Below the pieces are notes generated by a model. It ran no database searches. It had not been told where the DNA came from and saw nothing but the letters and a program-made list of their open reading frames with translations. From Amycolatopsis pittospori (GTDB taxonomy: Bacteria > Actinomycetota > Actinomycetes > Mycobacteriales > Pseudonocardiaceae), in the NCBI RefSeq assembly GCF_013870525.1, contig NZ_JACBXD010000010.1, forward strand, positions 78,041-142,040: 64,000 nt of DNA. Direction: 5' to 3'. This document shows, piece by piece, positions 61,321 through 64,000 of the stretch. Each line of letters starts with the position of its first letter. Positions within the stretch are counted from its first letter, which is position 1. Both the position numbers and the translations under genes were made by a program.

Positions 61321-61868
61321 TTGAGGGCCTCCGTCGCTTCGGTCGCACCGGAGGGCTGCTGCCGCGCGAGCTCGGGGCCGTTGACGTAGTAGTCCTGCTC
61401 GTTCTCGCCCAGCCGCATCGGGTGCGGCGGCTGCTCCATACCCGGCAGCAGCGGCGCGAGGAGGTCTTCCTTGGTGTAGATCAGCCTCTGCCGGTCGTCG
61501 TCGGCCAGCTCGTAGAAGTTGATCATCGTCAGGGACCGGGTCGGGCAGGCCTCGACGCACAACCCGCAGCCGATGCAGCGCAGGTAGTTGATCTGGTAGT
61601 CGGCGCCGTACCGCTCACCGGGCGAGAAGCGTGCCTCTTCGGTGTTGTCGCCGCCTTCGACGAAGATCGCGTCCGCCGGGCAGGCCCACGCGCACAGCTC
61701 GCAGCCGACGCATTTCTCCAGCCCGTCCGGATGCCGGTTGAGCTGGTGCCTGCCGTGGTAGCGCGGGGCCGCGGGGGCGCCCGCCTCCGGGTACTCCTCG
61801 GTGGCGACCTTCTTGAACATCATCCCGAAGGTGACACCGAAACCCTTGATGGGATCAAACATCCCCAT
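61317..61868 (-). CDS. nuoI: NADH-quinone oxidoreductase subunit I
   Basis: The product has 183 residues. Two four-Cys motifs, [12 protein letters not shown] near residue 53 and [12 protein letters not shown] near residue 97, bind the N6a and N6b [4Fe-4S] clusters that pass electrons toward quinone. The start ATG at 61868 has GGGAGG upstream and lies 14 bases inside the nuoH end. Its N-terminus [19 protein letters not shown] is the usual amphipathic helix. Confidence 0.96.
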   Translation of the reverse strand: MGMFDPIKGFGVTFGMMFKKVATEEYPEAGAPAAPRYHGRHQLNRHPDGLEKCVGCELCAWACPADAIFVEGGDNTEEARFSPGERYGADYQINYLRCIGCGLCVEACPTRSLTMINFYELADDDRQRLIYTKEDLLAPLLPGMEQPPHPMRLGENEQDYYVNGPELARQQPSGATEATEALK

Positions 61869-63192
61869 CGCCGGCCTCCCTTCCACTGGAAACCGCCGCG
61901 GGCTTGCGCTTGGCCGCCCGGGCTTCGGCCTTCTCGAGGGCCTTCTGACGCGGGGTCTTCTCCGGGACCTGCAGGTCGAGCGGCGGCACCGGGAACCCGC
62001 CACCGGTCACCGGGACGAAGTCGTCGTCCGGGACCTTCTTGTCCGGCAGGAGCAGGCTCAGGATGACGACGACGAGAATGAGCACGCCGCCGCCGATGAG
62101 GATCTGCGGGGTGGAGAGCCCGCCCGAGTTCTTGATCGCGCGGACCGAGACGATCACCACGATCCAGACCAGGTTGACCGGCACCAGGACCTTCCAGCCC
62201 AGCCGCATGAACTGGTCGTACCGCAGCCGCGGCAGCGTGCCGCGCAGCCAGATGAAGCCGAACAGCAGGATGAACAGCTTCGCGGTGAACCACAGCAGCG
62301 GGAGCCAGCCCTGGTTGAGCGCGTGGTCGGCGCTGACGAACGGGAACTTCCAGCCACCGAGGAACAACGTCGTGGCGAACGCCGAAACGATCACCATGTT
62401 GACGTACTCGGCGAGGAAGAACATCGCGAACTTCATCGAGCTGTACTCGGTGTGGAAACCGCCGACCAGCTCGGATTCGGCCTCGGGGAGGTCGAACGGG
62501 GCGCGGTTGGTCTCACCGACCATGGAGATCAGGTAGATCACGAAACTCGGCAGCAGCAGGTAGAAGTACCAGCCGGTCTGCTGCGATTCGACGATCTGCG
62601 ACGTCGACATCGAACCCGCGTAGAGGATGACGCCCACGATGGACAGACCCATCGCGATCTCGTAGGAGATCACCTGAGCCGCGCTTCGCAGTCCACCGAG
62701 CAGCGGATACGGGGAACCGGAAGACCAGCCCGCGAGCACGAGGCCGTACACGCCGATCGAGGAGCAGGCCAGGATCACCAGCACGCCGACCGGCAGGTCG
62801 ACCAGCTGAAGCGTGGTCTTCTCACCGAAGATCGAGACCACCGGGCCGAACGGGATCGCCGCCAGCGCGATCAGCGCCGGCACCGCGGAGATCACCGGCG
62901 CGAGGAAGTACACCTTGCGGTCGGCGGTGTCCGGGATGATCTGTTCCTTGAACGGCAGCTTGATCGCGTCCGCCAGGGACTGCAGGTAGCCGCCGGGGCC
63001 GACCCGGTTGGGGCCGGGACGGTTCTGCATCCGGCCGACGGCCTTGCGCTCCCAGACGATCAGGAAGATCGTCAGGATCGGGCCGATCAGCAGGATCACG
63101 ACCGTCTTGATCAGGATCAGCCACAACGGGTCGTCCGCCAGCAGCGCCGCCCGTTCGGCGGCGTCCGGCATCTGGGTGAGCAACGGAGTCAC
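61855..63192 (-). CDS. nuoH: NADH-quinone oxidoreductase subunit H
   Basis: The product has 445 residues. It is the membrane subunit that forms the quinone chamber. [32 protein letters not shown] near residue 50 and [17 protein letters not shown] [28 protein letters not shown] near residue 160 are diagnostic, as are the acidic [19 protein letters not shown] loop residues near 225. The C-terminal 70 residues are a charged extension ([17 protein letters not shown]) typical of actinobacteria. The ATG overlaps the nuoG stop. Confidence 0.96.
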   Translation of the reverse strand: MTPLLTQMPDAAERAALLADDPLWLILIKTVVILLIGPILTIFLIVWERKAVGRMQNRPGPNRVGPGGYLQSLADAIKLPFKEQIIPDTADRKVYFLAPVISAVPALIALAAIPFGPVVSIFGEKTTLQLVDLPVGVLVILACSSIGVYGLVLAGWSSGSPYPLLGGLRSAAQVISYEIAMGLSIVGVILYAGSMSTSQIVESQQTGWYFYLLLPSFVIYLISMVGETNRAPFDLPEAESELVGGFHTEYSSMKFAMFFLAEYVNMVIVSAFATTLFLGGWKFPFVSADHALNQGWLPLLWFTAKLFILLFGFIWLRGTLPRLRYDQFMRLGWKVLVPVNLVWIVVIVSVRAIKNSGGLSTPQILIGGGVLILVVVILSLLLPDKKVPDDDFVPVTGGGFPVPPLDLQVPEKTPRQKALEKAEARAAKRKPAAVSSGREAGDGDV

Positions 63193-64000
63193 TTCTCACC
63201 TCCGGTGAGGGTGACGGCCGAGCCGTGTCCCGCGGCCAGTGCCGCGCGGACGGCTGAGCCGTCGGAGTTGCCCGGGAGCCACACGACACCGTCCGGCAGG
63301 TCCGCGACCTCGACCGGCAGCGTGATGGAACCGCGTTCGGTGGAGACCTTCACGGTGCCGCCCAAACCTTCGGCGGTCTTCGCCGAGAGCCGGGCGACGA
63401 TCTCGCGCTGGGTGCCCTTGAGGTGCGGCTCGTCGTCCTGCAGCGAACCGTTGTCGATCAGCTGACGCCAGGTGGCGAGCAGGACCTTGCCGTTCCCCGC
63501 GGCCGAGGCCGCCGCGGCGGCGATCGGCTCGAAGGCCGCGGGCTCGGTCTTGCCCGGCAGCTTGGCCAGGTCGGCGGCGGACGCCGCCGGGGTCTGCGTG
63601 AAGATGTCCGCGTCCATCTCGACGGCGAGGGTGTCGAGCACCCGGCAGTCCGGCAGGGCGCCGGTGCCTTCGAGGGTGACGGTGAACTCGCGGCGGCGGC
63701 CTTCCCAGTTCAGATAGGTGCCCGCCTTCTCGACCGCCGGGGCGATCGGGAGGACGACGTCCGCGTGCTCGGTGACCGCACTGTGCCGCAGTTCCAGGCT
63801 CACGATGAACTTCGCGTTCTCGAGGGCGCGGCGGGCCAGATCCGGGTCCGGCAGGTCGTCCGGGTCGACGCCGCCGACCAGCAGGCCGTCGATGTCCTGG
63901 CCCGAAGCGGCCTTGAGGATCGCGGTGGTGTCGCGGCCCGCCGTGGCGGGAAGCTCGACGCCCCAAGCCTTTTCGACCTCGGCGCGGGCCGCGGCGTCGG
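63189..64000 (-). CDS. nuoG: NADH-quinone oxidoreductase subunit G, C-terminal part
   Basis: The frame enters from the window edge and ends at 63189, giving about 269 C-terminal residues. The segment [40 protein letters not shown] belongs to the molybdopterin-oxidoreductase-like domain of NuoG, and the last part ([42 protein letters not shown]) is its terminal beta-barrel. The iron-sulfur domain of this peripheral-arm subunit lies beyond the window. It overlaps nuoH by four bases. Confidence 0.94.
   Translation of the reverse strand, partial: DAAARAEVEKAWGVELPATAGRDTTAILKAASGQDIDGLLVGGVDPDDLPDPDLARRALENAKFIVSLELRHSAVTEHADVVLPIAPAVEKAGTYLNWEGRRREFTVTLEGTGALPDCRVLDTLAVEMDADIFTQTPAASAADLAKLPGKTEPAAFEPIAAAAASAAGNGKVLLATWRQLIDNGSLQDDEPHLKGTQREIVARLSAKTAEGLGGTVKVSTERGSITLPVEVADLPDGVVWLPGNSDGSAVRAALAAGHGSAVTLTGGEK

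Overview
The window is about 70% G+C, with GTG and TTG starts, tightly overlapping operons and an actinobacterial gene set: a nuo operon, an ESX accessory module with DUF3558 lipoproteins and EspG, a DUF5753 regulator, a KorAB 2-oxoacid:ferredoxin oxidoreductase and an ArfC-like sunset-domain protein. It is chromosomal DNA of a Pseudonocardiaceae-type actinomycete; Amycolatopsis is my best guess. No rRNA, tRNA, CRISPR array or insertion sequence was seen.

Layout. 1-1858: end of a flavin monooxygenase-like gene, a BtrH-type protein and a hotdog thioesterase. 2010-3944: a secreted subtilisin-family protease. 4346-33711: a large surface or exopolysaccharide locus in two facing halves. The plus-strand half (4346-14695) is a translationally coupled operon for a modified sugar (zinc-binding/SAM methyltransferase, nucleotidyltransferase, PIG-L deacetylase, epimerase/dehydratase, DUF4910 peptidase-like protein, Wzx flippase, GT2, pyruvyl transferase, RmlC-like epimerase, class III aminotransferase), followed by a secreted beta-helix protein. 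The minus-strand half (33711 down to 16283) has an AlgD-like nucleotide-sugar dehydrogenase, two GT4 glycosyltransferases, two Wzz-type co-polymerases without an intact P-loop, an asparagine-synthase-like amidotransferase, a two-domain oxidoreductase, a heparinase II/III-family lyase, a beta-helix lipoprotein paralogous to the plus-strand one, a Wzy-type polymerase, PAP2 and a methyltransferase. Together these can supply precursors, assemble, flip, polymerise and trim a uronate-containing, pyruvylated, possibly amidated polymer by a Wzx/Wzy-like route. No initiating phosphoglycosyltransferase lies in the window.

33873-38760: an AbiEi/Vsr-like gene bracketed by two matching long hairpins, a GH75 chitosanase, a polysaccharide deacetylase, a divergent dimethylargininase/Lrp pair with a possible iron box, and a divergent crotonase-family protein. 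39049-44573: korAB, a sunset-domain membrane protein and a polyprenyl diphosphate synthase. 44816-50002: a metallopeptidase remnant, small secreted and hypothetical proteins, a two-gene Septu-like ATPase plus HNH nuclease defence candidate, and a lipoprotein. 50235-53458: ESX-associated genes without the core secretion machinery. 53366-55050: an XRE/DUF5753 regulator and an alpha/beta hydrolase. 55149 to the end: nuoN to nuoG (partial), read on the minus strand, encoding respiratory complex I.

A recurrent feature is a set of long, mostly perfect inverted repeats (21-31 bp arms) at gene ends. Three share one sequence core. They probably act as bidirectional terminators, but their length and recurrence deserve attention.
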